The notes below the pieces were generated by a model. It saw only the letters and a program-made list of their open reading frames with translations, ran no database searches and was not told where the DNA came from. A DNA stretch of 64,000 nt from the NCBI RefSeq assembly GCF_020400585.1, contig NZ_JAINVF010000019.1, positions 62,001 to 126,000 of the forward strand. The letters run 5' to 3'. Shown piece after piece: positions 1 through 6,956 of this stretch. The position numbers and the translations under genes are program-made. Every line of letters starts with the position of its first letter. Positions within the stretch are counted from its first letter, which is position 1. This DNA comes from Streptomyces sp. NK08204. Its GTDB lineage: Bacteria; Actinomycetota; Actinomycetes; Streptomycetales; Streptomycetaceae.

Positions 1-2
1 AG

Positions 3-587
3 AAGGCGCGGCTCGCCTTCGCCGTGGCGAGCTACCTGGCCGGCCGCCGGTTCGGTCTGGAACCACAGCAGCTGCTGACGGACGGGGTCAAGAAGCTGCG
101 TGAGCTTCCTCAGTTCGCCGACCTCAACGAGCAGCTGCGCGGTGATGTCCTCAAGGCCGGACGCCAGGCGATGAGCGCGGTGGCCGACCGCAAACTCTCC
201 GAGTTGGCCGACTCGCTCGACAAACGCACCGCCCGCATAGGCCGTAAGGGCGAGGAAGAGGGCGAGCCCGAGGAGGAGTACGAAGAGAGCGACGAAGAAG
301 AGCCTGAAGAGGAAGAGGAACCAGAGGAAGAGGAACCAGAGGAGGAGGAAGAGCGGGAAGGGCCCGTGTCCGGGCATCGCCGTGCCGCTCGGGAGCCGAG
401 CAGGGGTCGTCCAGCTGAAGCCGCTCGCCGGAAGGTGTCTGCGAAGAAGACTGCCGTGGGCAAGGCGGCTGCGACGGAGTCGGCGCGCGCGAAGAAGTCC
501 TCGGCCTCGGCCAAGAAGACTGTTGCGAGGAAGGCCGCTGCTGCGACGAAGGCGATGCCAGGGAAGGCAACCGGACGGCGGAGGTAG
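3..587 (+). CDS. Partial protein with acidic stretch and histone-H1-like Lys/Ala tail
   Basis: The reading frame is open to the left edge, so the true start lies outside the window; an in-frame GTG at 24 is probably internal, because the codons before it read as a plausible continuation (KARLAFA). A globular part of about 70 residues is followed by a nearly pure Glu run (about residues 80-115 counted from the GTG) and then a Lys/Ala tail with SAKK, ARKAA and AKK repeats like histone H1. It ends four bases before the next gene, whose SD lies in its last codons, so the two form one operon. From memory, proteins starting with this KxxLAFA..AGRR pattern occur beside SRPBCC proteins in Streptomyces gas-vesicle clusters; some carry the doubtful label DNA primase. 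Function unknown. Confidence 0.72.
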   Translation, partial: KARLAFAVASYLAGRRFGLEPQQLLTDGVKKLRELPQFADLNEQLRGDVLKAGRQAMSAVADRKLSELADSLDKRTARIGRKGEEEGEPEEEYEESDEEEPEEEEEPEEEEPEEEEEREGPVSGHRRAAREPSRGRPAEAARRKVSAKKTAVGKAAATESARAKKSSASAKKTVARKAAAATKAMPGKATGRRR

Positions 588-591
588 ACCC

Positions 592-1590
592 ATGGCCAGC
601 ACGGCACGTGACACCAGAAGCACTCAGGGGTCGGGGCTCGACCAGTTGCGCGGCGCCTTCACGAACTTCATGGGAGCCCAGGTCGAGAACCTGGCCGAAA
701 AGGCAGGCGACAAGCTGGGGGAGTTCACCCATGGACTCGAGGGCGTCGCGAAGAACGGCGGCGTGCTCCCCAAAGCAGGTCTGAGAATTCTTCAAGGTGA
801 CTCACCGTTCAAGGCTCTGCTCGGTGAGGGAACGAAGAGCGTCAAGGACAGCGTGTTCGGCAAGGTCAAGCAGGCGTTCGGCAAGGGTAAAGGCCGCGGG
901 TCCGGCACCAAGAAGGTCATGAACATGATCGAGGTGGCCGACGTCGGCGTGCCTATTCGTTTCGCCTATAACCACTGGACTCGGTACGACAAGTTCAGCA
1001 GCTTCACCAAGGGCGTCCAAAGCGTGTCAAAGGGTTCAGACACCGACAGCGACTGGAAGGTCAAGGTAGGTCCGTCGACCCGCGGGTGGAGAGCCACGGT
1101 CCAGGAACAGGTGCCGGACGAACGCATCGCGTGGACCTCGGACGGCGCCAAGGGCACCACGCGCGGCTGCGTCAGCTTCCACGAGCTGACCCCGACACTG
1201 ACGCGCATCGTGCTCGTAGTTGAGTACTACCCCTCTGGCTTCTTCGAAAAGACCGGCAATCTCTGGCGCGCCCAAGGACGCCGCCTGCGGCTGGACTTCA
1301 AACACTTCCAGCGCTACGTCACCCTGACCGACGAGGAACCGGACGGCTGGCGTGGCGAAGTGCGCGACGGTGAAGTGGTCCGCACCCATGAGGAAGCCAT
1401 CGAGGAGGAAGAGGCCGGCGACACCGGCGACACCTCCGCCGAAGACGAGTACGCCGATGAGGAGGGTACGGAGGACGAGTACCCCGAAGAGGAGGAAGAG
1501 GCCGACGACACCTCCGCCGCCGACGACGACGAGTACGCCGATGAGGAGGAGGAAGAGGGGTACGAGGAAGACGAGGAGGAGAACCGCTGA
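592..1590 (+). CDS. SRPBCC-family protein with long acidic C-terminal tail (gas-vesicle-cluster type)
   Basis: The 332-residue product starts at ATG 592, seven bases after a GGAGG. Residues 1-110 are polar and helical with a Gly/Lys linker. Residues about 112-250 form an SRPBCC/polyketide-cyclase-like domain: the entry strand (IEVADVGVPIRFAYNHWT), then DERIAWTSDG and FHELTPTLTRIVLVVEYYP are typical of the START-like fold that binds hydrophobic ligands. The last 70 or so residues are Glu/Asp repeats with evenly spaced DEYADEE units. It follows the partial gene directly and ends before a strong hairpin, so it is the last gene of its operon. The N-terminal region plus SRPBCC plus acidic tail matches a protein I recall from Streptomyces gvp clusters. 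The gvp genes would lie left of the window and cannot be checked here. The ligand is unknown. Confidence 0.8.
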   Translation: MASTARDTRSTQGSGLDQLRGAFTNFMGAQVENLAEKAGDKLGEFTHGLEGVAKNGGVLPKAGLRILQGDSPFKALLGEGTKSVKDSVFGKVKQAFGKGKGRGSGTKKVMNMIEVADVGVPIRFAYNHWTRYDKFSSFTKGVQSVSKGSDTDSDWKVKVGPSTRGWRATVQEQVPDERIAWTSDGAKGTTRGCVSFHELTPTLTRIVLVVEYYPSGFFEKTGNLWRAQGRRLRLDFKHFQRYVTLTDEEPDGWRGEVRDGEVVRTHEEAIEEEEAGDTGDTSAEDEYADEEGTEDEYPEEEEEADDTSAADDDEYADEEEEEGYEEDEEENR

Positions 1591-1601
1591 TCGCGTGAGG
1601 T

Positions 1602-1639
1602 GGCCGTGCGCACTGGGCTGGTACCCGTGTGCGCCGGCC
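1602..1639. terminator. Bidirectional hairpin between convergent genes
   Basis: Bases 1602-1606 pair with 1635-1639 and, after one bulged T, 1608-1613 pair with 1629-1634, giving 11 GC-rich pairs around a 15-base loop. It sits between the stop of the SRPBCC gene (1590) and that of mnmA (1677) and can serve both strands. There is no T tract, as is usual for actinomycete terminators. Confidence 0.6.
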
Positions 1640-1676
1640 CTCGGGCATGCTCCAGCGGCCCGCCCCTCAGATGTTG

Positions 1677-2801
1677 TCAGACCGCCGCGGCGCGCAGGGT
1701 GGACGCGATCGTCGCCGAGCCGACGACGCGCGTGCCGTCGTACAGCACGATCGCCTGGCCGGGGGCGACTCCGCGGACCGGCTCGGTGAAGCTGACGCGC
1801 AGTTCGCCGTCGACGAGTTCCGCGGTCACCTCCGTCTCGCCGCCGTGCGCGCGGAGCTGGGCGGTGTAGGTGCCGGCTCCCTCGGGTGCGCTGCCGCACC
1901 AGCGGGGCCGGACCGCGGTGAGCGCGCCGACGTCCAGGGAGGCGGCCGGGCCGACGGTCACCGTGTTGGTCACCGGGGAGATGTCGAGGACGTAGCGCGG
2001 CTTGCCGTCGGCGGCCGGGGTGCCGATGCGCAGGCCCTTGCGCTGGCCGATGGTGAAGCCGTACGCGCCCTCGTGGGAGCCCAGCCGGTTGCCGTCCTCG
2101 TCGACGATGTCGCCCTCGGCCTTGCCCAGGCGCTTGGCCAGGAAGCCCTGCGTGTCGCCGTCGGCGATGAAGCAGATGTCGTGCGAGTCGGGCTTCTTGG
2201 CCACGGCCAGGCCCCGGCGCTCGGCCTCCGCGCGGATCTCCTCCTTGGTGGTGACCGTGTCGCCGAGCGGGAACATCGCGTGGGCGAGCTGCTTGTCGTC
2301 CAGGACGCCGAGGACGTACGACTGGTCCTTCGCCATGTCGGAGGCGCGGTGCAGCTCGCGGGAGCCGTCCTCGTTCACGATCACCTTGGCGTAGTGGCCG
2401 GTGCACACCGCGTCGAAGCCCAGCGCCAGCGCCTTGTCCAGCAGGGCGGCGAACTTGATCTTCTCGTTGCAGCGCAGGCAGGGGTTCGGGGTGCGTCCGG
2501 CCTCGTACTCGGCGATGAAGTCCTCGACGACGTCCTCGCGGAAGCGGTCGGCGAGGTCCCACACGTAGAAGGGGATGCCGATGACGTCGGCGGCGCGGCG
2601 GGCGTCGCGCGAGTCCTCGATGGTGCAACAGCCCCGCGCGCCGGTGCGGAAGGACTGCGGGTTCGCGGAGAGCGCGAGGTGGACGCCGGTGACGTCGTGA
2701 CCGGCTTCCGCGGCCCGCGCGGCGGCGACGGCGGAGTCGACTCCGCCGGACATGGCGGCGAGGACGCGGAGAGGACGGGGGCGCTGCGGGGTGTCAGTCA
2801 T
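1677..2801 (-). CDS. mnmA: tRNA-specific 2-thiouridylase MnmA
   Basis: The 374-residue product matches the usual MnmA length. The N-terminal PP-loop SGGVDS (about residues 17-22) binds and adenylates. The two catalytic cysteines lie in NPCLRCNEKIKF (acceptor Cys after NP) and DSHDICFI (second Cys). The enzyme activates C2 of the wobble uridine in Lys, Glu and Gln tRNAs with ATP and inserts sulfur relayed from a cysteine desulfurase. The start is ATG at 2801, preceded by GGAAGGG. A cysteine desulfurase, the likely sulfur source, lies about 400 bases upstream on the same strand, but the two are separated by a region holding a riboswitch in the opposite direction. Nothing looks damaged. Confidence 0.96.
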   Translation of the reverse strand: MTDTPQRPRPLRVLAAMSGGVDSAVAAARAAEAGHDVTGVHLALSANPQSFRTGARGCCTIEDSRDARRAADVIGIPFYVWDLADRFREDVVEDFIAEYEAGRTPNPCLRCNEKIKFAALLDKALALGFDAVCTGHYAKVIVNEDGSRELHRASDMAKDQSYVLGVLDDKQLAHAMFPLGDTVTTKEEIRAEAERRGLAVAKKPDSHDICFIADGDTQGFLAKRLGKAEGDIVDEDGNRLGSHEGAYGFTIGQRKGLRIGTPAADGKPRYVLDISPVTNTVTVGPAASLDVGALTAVRPRWCGSAPEGAGTYTAQLRAHGGETEVTAELVDGELRVSFTEPVRGVAPGQAIVLYDGTRVVGSATIASTLRAAAV

Positions 2802-2960
2802 AGCCCTTCCAGAGTACGGGGCGCGGCATCGAGGGTCACCGCTAAAAAATCAAGGTTCTGCCCCTTTCATTCCGCTTCGGAAGGCTTATCCTATTAATAG
2901 ACCTACGGGACGAGTGAGGGAGTCCAAGCGGAGTAGCCGACGTCAGCGAGAGGCACCGTA

Positions 2961-3080
2961 GGAGGCCTCAGCTGGTGCCGACGTCGACGCTCGGGCTGAG
3001 AGGCCGGAAGGTCCGGAAGGACCGGAAGGCGACCCCCATTACCTGATCCGGACAATGCCGGCGAAGGGAACCCGCCTCGT
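2961..3080 (+). promoter_or_regulatory. TPP (thiamine pyrophosphate) riboswitch aptamer, orphan orientation
   Basis: The conserved THI-element cores are all present in order on the plus strand: GGTGCC (2974-2979), CTGAGA (2996-3001), GACCCC (3031-3036), ACCTGATC (3041-3048), the P5 stem CCGG/CCGG around ACAATG (to 3060) and GCGAAGGGAA (3061-3070). P3 forms from CCGA/TCGG, and P1 can form from GAGGC near 2963 and GCCTC at 3074-3078. P2 is short (GGT/ACC), which may weaken binding. Upstream, 2902-2908 can pair with 2956-2962 or instead with 3078-3083, a possible switch. The element reads away from mnmA and into the 3' end of the cysteine desulfurase gene on its antisense strand. No plus-strand gene follows for 2 kb. 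Confidence 0.85.
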
Positions 3081-3094
3081 AGGTCGCCTTATTG

Positions 3095-3123
3095 CCTCCG
3101 GGCCCTGTCGTGCGCCCCGGGGG
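3095..3123 (+). terminator. Hairpin just after the TPP aptamer, possible expression platform
   Basis: Bases 3095-3102 pair with 3116-3123 over 8 pairs (one G-U) with a 13-base loop. It begins about 15 bases after the aptamer, where a transcription-termination platform would be expected. It could also end the cysteine desulfurase transcript coming from the other side. There is no T run, so its role is inferred. Confidence 0.5.
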
Positions 3124-3129
3124 CACTTT

Positions 3130-3175
3130 CGTGCGTGCGGAGGCAGCCTCGGCGTGCGTGCGGAGGCAGCCTCGG
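3130..3175. repeat. Two perfect tandem copies of a 23-bp unit
   Basis: Positions 3130-3152 and 3153-3175 are identical 23-base units, each with an internal GAGG/CCTC inverted repeat. They lie between the TPP element and the 3' end of the cysteine desulfurase gene. Either replication slippage or a paired structural element could explain them. Confidence 0.85.
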
Positions 3176-3198
3176 GGCCGTGCGCCTGCGCGCGCCGG

Positions 3199-4368
3199 TC
3201 AGGTGAGCCCCGCCGCGCGGGCCCGCTCCACCGCCGGACCGATCGCCTTGGCGACCGCCTCGACGTCCGCCTCCGTGGAGGTGTGGCCCAGGGAGAAGCG
3301 CAGGGTGCTGCGGGCCAGGTCCGGGTCGGCACCGGTGGCCAGCAGGACGTGGCTGGGCTGGGCGACGCCCGCCGTGCAGGCGGAGCCGGTGGAGCACTCG
3401 ATGCCCTGGGCGTCCAGCAGGAGCAGCAGGGAGTCGCCCTCACACCCCGGGAAGGTGAAGTGGGCGTTGGCCGGAAGACGCCCCTCCGGCGCCGGGTCGC
3501 CACCGAGGATCGCGTCCGGGACGGCCGTACGGACCGCGTCGATCAACTGGTCGCGCAGGGCACCGATCTCCCGCGCGAACCACTCCCGCTGCTCGGCGGC
3601 GAGCCGGCCGGCGACCGCGAAGGAGGCGATCGCCGGGACGTCGAGGGTGCCGGAACGGACGTGGCGTTCCTGGCCGCCGCCATGCAGGACGGGTACGGGG
3701 GTGTACTCGCGGCCCAGGATCAGCGCGCCGATGCCGTACGGGCCGCCGATCTTGTGGCCGGAAACGGTCATCGCGGCGAGGCCGGACGCGCCGAAGTCGA
3801 CCGGGACCTGACCGAAGGCCTGCACCGCGTCGGCATGCAGGGGGACTCCGAACTCGGCTGCGACGTCGGCGAGTTCACGGACCGGCTGGACGGTGCCGAT
3901 CTCGTTGTTGGCCCACATGACCGTGGCCAGGGCGACGTCGTCGGGGTTGCGGGAGATCGCCTCGCGCAGCGCGTCGGGGCGGACACGTCCGTAGGAGTCG
4001 ACGGGGAGGTACTCGACGGTGGCGCCCTCCTGCTCGCCGAGCCAGTGCACGGCGTCCAGGACGGCGTGGTGCTCGACGGGGCTGGCCAGGACGCGGGTGC
4101 GGGCCGGGTCGGCGGCGCGGCGGGACCAGTACAGGCCCTTGACCGCGAGGTTGTCGGCCTCGGTACCGCCCGAGGTGAAGACGACCTCGCTGGGGCGGGC
4201 GCCCAGCGCGTCCGCGAGGGTCTCGCGGGACTCCTCGACCGTACGGCGGGCCCGGCGGCCGGAGGCGTGCAGCGAGGACGCGTTGCCGGTGATGCTCAGC
4301 TGGGCGGTCAGTGCCTCCGCCGCCTCCGGGAGCATCGGGGTCGTGGCAGCGTGGTCGAGGTAAGCCAT
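3199..4368 (-). CDS. Cysteine desulfurase (class V aminotransferase, IscS/NifS group I type)
   Basis: The product has 389 residues from ATG 4368, where the family's N-terminal motif AYLDHAATTP begins; an upstream in-frame extension lacks family character. The PLP lysine is in SGHKIGGPYG, and the catalytic cysteine is in CSTGSACTAG, the short group I form seen in IscS/NifS. The enzyme removes sulfur from L-cysteine as a persulfide for thio-modified tRNA, Fe-S clusters and thiamine. MnmA, a client of such enzymes, is the next gene on the same strand. Its 3' end is overlapped in antisense by whatever the TPP riboswitch transcribes. I cannot tell from the sequence whether it is the housekeeping Fe-S desulfurase. 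Confidence 0.93.
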   Translation of the reverse strand: MAYLDHAATTPMLPEAAEALTAQLSITGNASSLHASGRRARRTVEESRETLADALGARPSEVVFTSGGTEADNLAVKGLYWSRRAADPARTRVLASPVEHHAVLDAVHWLGEQEGATVEYLPVDSYGRVRPDALREAISRNPDDVALATVMWANNEIGTVQPVRELADVAAEFGVPLHADAVQAFGQVPVDFGASGLAAMTVSGHKIGGPYGIGALILGREYTPVPVLHGGGQERHVRSGTLDVPAIASFAVAGRLAAEQREWFAREIGALRDQLIDAVRTAVPDAILGGDPAPEGRLPANAHFTFPGCEGDSLLLLLDAQGIECSTGSACTAGVAQPSHVLLATGADPDLARSTLRFSLGHTSTEADVEAVAKAIGPAVERARAAGLT

Positions 4369-4528
4369 GGTGAGGCCGATTCTACGGCGCGGGGTTCCCG
4401 CAGTCGGCTTCGGCCGTACACCTTGTCCGGGCCACACCTGGTCCCGGTGGCCGGATACCCGGCACCGTCGGCCGCGCCCACCCGTTCCGCCCCGCAGAAC
4501 GTCGGCCCACGGCGGTGGCGCTCCCGGT

Positions 4529-4807
4529 TCACAGGCTCCAGGAGACGGTGTTCGAGACCTGCATCGCGATCGCCAGGACCGCCAGGTCCGCGGCGCCCAG
4601 GACCAGGCCCAGCCAGGCGCGTCCGCGGCGGGCCGTGCCGCGCCAGAGGGAGACGGCGGCCAGGACGATGGCGACCGGGCCGAGGAAGACGTTGAGGACG
4701 AGCAGGCCGAGGAGGCCGAGGATGAAGGACGCGACGGCCATGCCGTCGGCGTCGCGGGTGCGCGCGGGGGTGTCGGTGCGGCTTGTGGCCGACGCGGTGA
4801 GTTGCAC
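4529..4807 (-). CDS. DUF4190-type small membrane protein
   Basis: The 92-residue product is read from GTG 4807, with AGGAG nine bases upstream. About 22 polar residues with Ser, Thr and Arg lead into MAVASFILGLLGLL, the hallmark of DUF4190, then a first membrane helix (to about residue 50), a short basic loop (WRGTARRGRAW) and a second helix ending near the C-terminus. A far longer open frame runs through here, but its upstream part is antisense to the tetR gene and is not credible. It follows the small membrane protein at 4840-5007 on the same strand, and both may be controlled by the divergent TetR regulator. The function of DUF4190 is unknown. Confidence 0.75.
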   Translation of the reverse strand: MQLTASATSRTDTPARTRDADGMAVASFILGLLGLLVLNVFLGPVAIVLAAVSLWRGTARRGRAWLGLVLGAADLAVLAIAMQVSNTVSWSL

Positions 4808-4839
4808 GGTGCTCAGCTCCTGGATGTCGTTGTGGACGG

Positions 4840-5007
4840 TCAGTGGGCCGACGACTGGCGACGGCGGCCGAGGCGCTCGCGGACGGCGAAGATGCCGAGC
4901 CAGACACCGATGAACGCGGCCAGGGCGGCCGTGACGGTCAACGGTGCGTGAGCCACGGTGCCCAGGACGACGCCGAGCAGCATGAGTGCGGCGACGAGGA
5001 AAAGCAT
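4840..5007 (-). CDS. Small two-helix membrane protein, 55 residues
   Basis: The start is ATG 5007, about nine bases after a very strong GGAGGGGG; an upstream in-frame ATG at 5064 lacks an SD and would run through the operator repeats. The product has two hydrophobic segments (about residues 1-17 and 22-42) and a basic tail (RERLGRRRQSS). It is the first gene leaving the operator region shared with tetR, with the DUF4190 gene next. I do not recognise the family. The small size and the pairing with DUF4190 suggest a membrane stress or lipid-related accessory protein, which is a guess. Confidence 0.65.
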   Translation of the reverse strand: MLFLVAALMLLGVVLGTVAHAPLTVTAALAAFIGVWLGIFAVRERLGRRRQSSAH

Positions 5008-5036
5008 GGGATTCGATCCCCCTCCGTGAAGGTTCG

Positions 5037-5122
5037 GTGAACAGTTGTAGTAACAGTTGTTCACTGACTTCGAGTCTAGCGCTTCTCATGGCTTTCCAAT
5101 TCCGGAGAACAGTTGTTAACTG
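5037..5122. promoter_or_regulatory. Operator region with three AACAGTTGT repeats between the membrane genes and tetR
   Basis: The 10-base word AACAGTTGTT or a near copy occurs at 5040-5049, 5052-5061 and 5108-5117. GTGAACA (5037-5043) is inverted at TGTTCAC (5058-5064), and CAGTT-GTT-AACTG (5110-5122) is a short palindrome seven bases before the tetR start. Such inverted repeats in a divergent promoter are the usual binding sites of TetR regulators, so autoregulation and control of the 5007-4529 pair are inferred. Confidence 0.75.
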
Positions 5123-5128
5123 GATGAC

Positions 5129-5770
5129 ATGAGTCACACCCTCGGCATCCGGCAGGCCCAGAAGCAGAAGACCCGGCAGGCGTTCCTGGATGCGGCGCTC
5201 ACGCTGCTGGAGGAGCAGAGCCTGAGCAGCCTGGGCCTGCGCGAGGTCACCCGGGCCGTCGGTGTCGCCCCGACCGCCTTCTACCGGCACTTCCGCTCCA
5301 CCGCCGACCTCGGTGTGGCCCTCGTCGACGAGGCGCTCGGCAGCCTGCACCCGATGGTGGGCCGGACGGTGTCCGCGGCCGGTGACAGCGAGGAACGCAT
5401 CGCGGGCGCCATCGAGTTGATCGCCCACCACGTGGACACCCATCCCGCCCACGTCCGTTTCATCGCGCGCGAGCGGCACGGCGGGGTCCAGCCGGTACGC
5501 GAGGCCATCCGGTCCCAACTGGCCCGGTTCGCCGAGGAGGTGAAGGCCGAGCTGGTCAAGGACCCAGAGGCCGCGAGCTGGAGCGAGGACGACCTGCTGA
5601 TGCTCGCCCATCTCTACGTCGACCAGATGCTCATCACCGCCTCGCTCTTCCTGGAGGTGCTGGAGGCCCCCGAGGAGGAGCGGGAGCGCGTCACCCGGCT
5701 CGCGAAGCGGCAGCTGCACCTCATCACCATCGGGCGCGACCACTGGCTGGAGTCGACCACCCGTCACTGA
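5129..5770 (+). CDS. TetR-family transcriptional regulator
   Basis: The 213-residue product has a typical TetR layout. The N-terminal helix-turn-helix spans about residues 15-60 (QKTRQAFLDAALTLLEEQ, then LREVTRAVGVAPTAFYRHF), followed by an all-helical ligand and dimerisation domain. The recognition helix VAPTAFYRHF resembles FabR-type regulators of fatty-acid genes, so a lipid-linked signal is possible but not shown. The SD is weak; a GGAG lies about 20 bases upstream, and the transcript may be leaderless because the palindromic operator ends seven bases before ATG. It is divergent from two small membrane protein genes and convergent with a thioesterase gene. Confidence 0.9.
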   Translation: MSHTLGIRQAQKQKTRQAFLDAALTLLEEQSLSSLGLREVTRAVGVAPTAFYRHFRSTADLGVALVDEALGSLHPMVGRTVSAAGDSEERIAGAIELIAHHVDTHPAHVRFIARERHGGVQPVREAIRSQLARFAEEVKAELVKDPEAASWSEDDLLMLAHLYVDQMLITASLFLEVLEAPEEERERVTRLAKRQLHLITIGRDHWLESTTRH

Positions 5771-5774
5771 AGCA

Positions 5775-5845
5775 CCGGGCTCGCACCACGCACATCAGGC
5801 CCGGCGTCGCCACAGCTCCCGCGCCCGGAGGGGATGCCGCGGGAG
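5775..5845. terminator. Hairpins between convergent tetR and thioesterase genes
   Basis: Two inverted repeats lie here: CCGGGC (5775-5780) with GCCCGG (5799-5804), and CTCCCGCG (5816-5823) with CGCGGGAG (5838-5845, loop 14). The second is the stronger. They occupy the gap between the two convergent stops at 5770 and 5948, as expected for a shared terminator region. Confidence 0.5.
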
Positions 5846-5947
5846 CGTTGCGGTCTGCGTGATCGACGACCACGGTTCCGGGACGAACCGCCCCGGCTTG
5901 CGCAAGGTCCGGCCGAACCCTTGCGGAAGGACCAGCCGAACCTCGGT

Positions 5948-6808
5948 TCAGCCGAGCCTGACCCGGGCCAGCTGGCGGGACTGGGCCACCAGGCGGTCCT
6001 CGCTGTCCCAGACCTCGGCGTCCTCCTCCAGGAAGCCGCCGGCCAGGTTGCGCGTGGTGATCGACACGCGCAGCGGGCCGGGGGCCGGGCGGTGGCGGAC
6101 GTGGACGGTGAGTTCGACCGTGGGCACCCAGCCCGTCAGGCCGATCTCGAACGCGGTCGGCGGCAGCGCGTCCACCGCGAGGAGCAGGGAGAACGGGTCG
6201 GCGTCACGGCCGTCGGCCAGGCCGAACCAGGCGCGCATCTCACCCTTGCCGGAGGGCGCGCCGAGCGCCCAGCCGAGGGTGGCGGGGTCGAGCTTGAGCA
6301 TCAGCCGGTCGGCGATCGCCGAACTGCCCGGCACCGGCGCAGGTGAGTCGTCGGGGCCGAAACACTGCTCGAGGGGCGGCATCGCGGGCGGCGTGGCCGA
6401 AGTACGGACGTCGTCGGGAAGGGTGGAGAGGTCGCCGTAGGAGGCGAGGACGCGGATGCGTTCGACCTCGTTGCCCTCGTCGTCGCACTGGAAGAGCGAG
6501 GCCTGTCCCGTGGAGAGGGTGCGGCCGGTGCGGACCTGTTCGGTGCGGATCACCGCGGGCCCGGGCTGGGAGGCGGTCAGGTAGTGCGCGGAGATGGTGA
6601 AGGGGTCCGGATGCGGGAGCGTGTCCGCGAGGGCCCGGCCGAGCACGGCCAGCAGGTAGCCGCCGTTCACGGCGTTGATGATGGTCCAGCCGGCGCTGAG
6701 GGCGATGTCGTAGACACCGGGCTCGCGAGGGATGACCGCCGTGTCCCGGTCGAACTCGCTGTCGCCGATCACGGCTCGGGCGACGGGTACGGAAGCTGCT
6801 TCTGGCAT
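5948..6808 (-). CDS. Acyl-CoA thioesterase-like double-hotdog protein
   Basis: The 286-residue product starts at ATG 6808; a longer frame upstream is antisense to the next gene's leader. The N-terminal half carries the hotdog pattern AGWTIINAVNGGYLLAVLGRAL (the long helix with NGGY) followed by DPFTISAHYLTASQPGPA. The C-terminal half repeats it (WVPTVELTVHVRHRPAPGPL..TTRNLAGGFLEEDAEVWDS), giving the double-hotdog, TesB-like architecture. Such enzymes hydrolyse acyl-CoA thioesters; the chain specificity is unknown. It is divergent from the esterase gene at 6957 and convergent with tetR. The FabR-like regulator next door would fit a lipid function, but no operon links them. Confidence 0.8.
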   Translation of the reverse strand: MPEAASVPVARAVIGDSEFDRDTAVIPREPGVYDIALSAGWTIINAVNGGYLLAVLGRALADTLPHPDPFTISAHYLTASQPGPAVIRTEQVRTGRTLSTGQASLFQCDDEGNEVERIRVLASYGDLSTLPDDVRTSATPPAMPPLEQCFGPDDSPAPVPGSSAIADRLMLKLDPATLGWALGAPSGKGEMRAWFGLADGRDADPFSLLLAVDALPPTAFEIGLTGWVPTVELTVHVRHRPAPGPLRVSITTRNLAGGFLEEDAEVWDSEDRLVAQSRQLARVRLG

Positions 6809-6956
6809 GCCTGAACCGTACAACAGGAAATTACTAAGCGGTAGCTTTTTCACGGGTGCCGGCGGGATGACGGGATCCGGCCTCCGAGTGAGATCCCGGC
6901 AATTTCTCGGTAAGTGTCCGGACACGTCCCCGACCCCGGACCGATGATCAGCCTCT

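Noticed and set aside
1036..2628. A 530-codon minus-strand frame across the SRPBCC and mnmA genes
   Set aside because: It is a frame shadow of mnmA in its larger part and antisense to the SRPBCC gene elsewhere; the real mnmA frame has all catalytic motifs.
3130..3175. Possible short CRISPR-like array
   Set aside because: There are only two units with no spacer between them and no cas genes nearby; it is a simple tandem duplication.
3055..4695. A long plus-strand frame of 546 codons beginning inside the TPP riboswitch
   Set aside because: It is the antisense shadow of the cysteine desulfurase gene, its ATG lies in the aptamer's conserved core, and the product is Gly/Arg/Asp low-complexity sequence without any family pattern.
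4808..5767. Upstream part of the long minus-strand frame that ends in the DUF4190 protein
   Set aside because: It is antisense to tetR and to the operator region; only the part from GTG 4807 has an SD and a recognisable domain.
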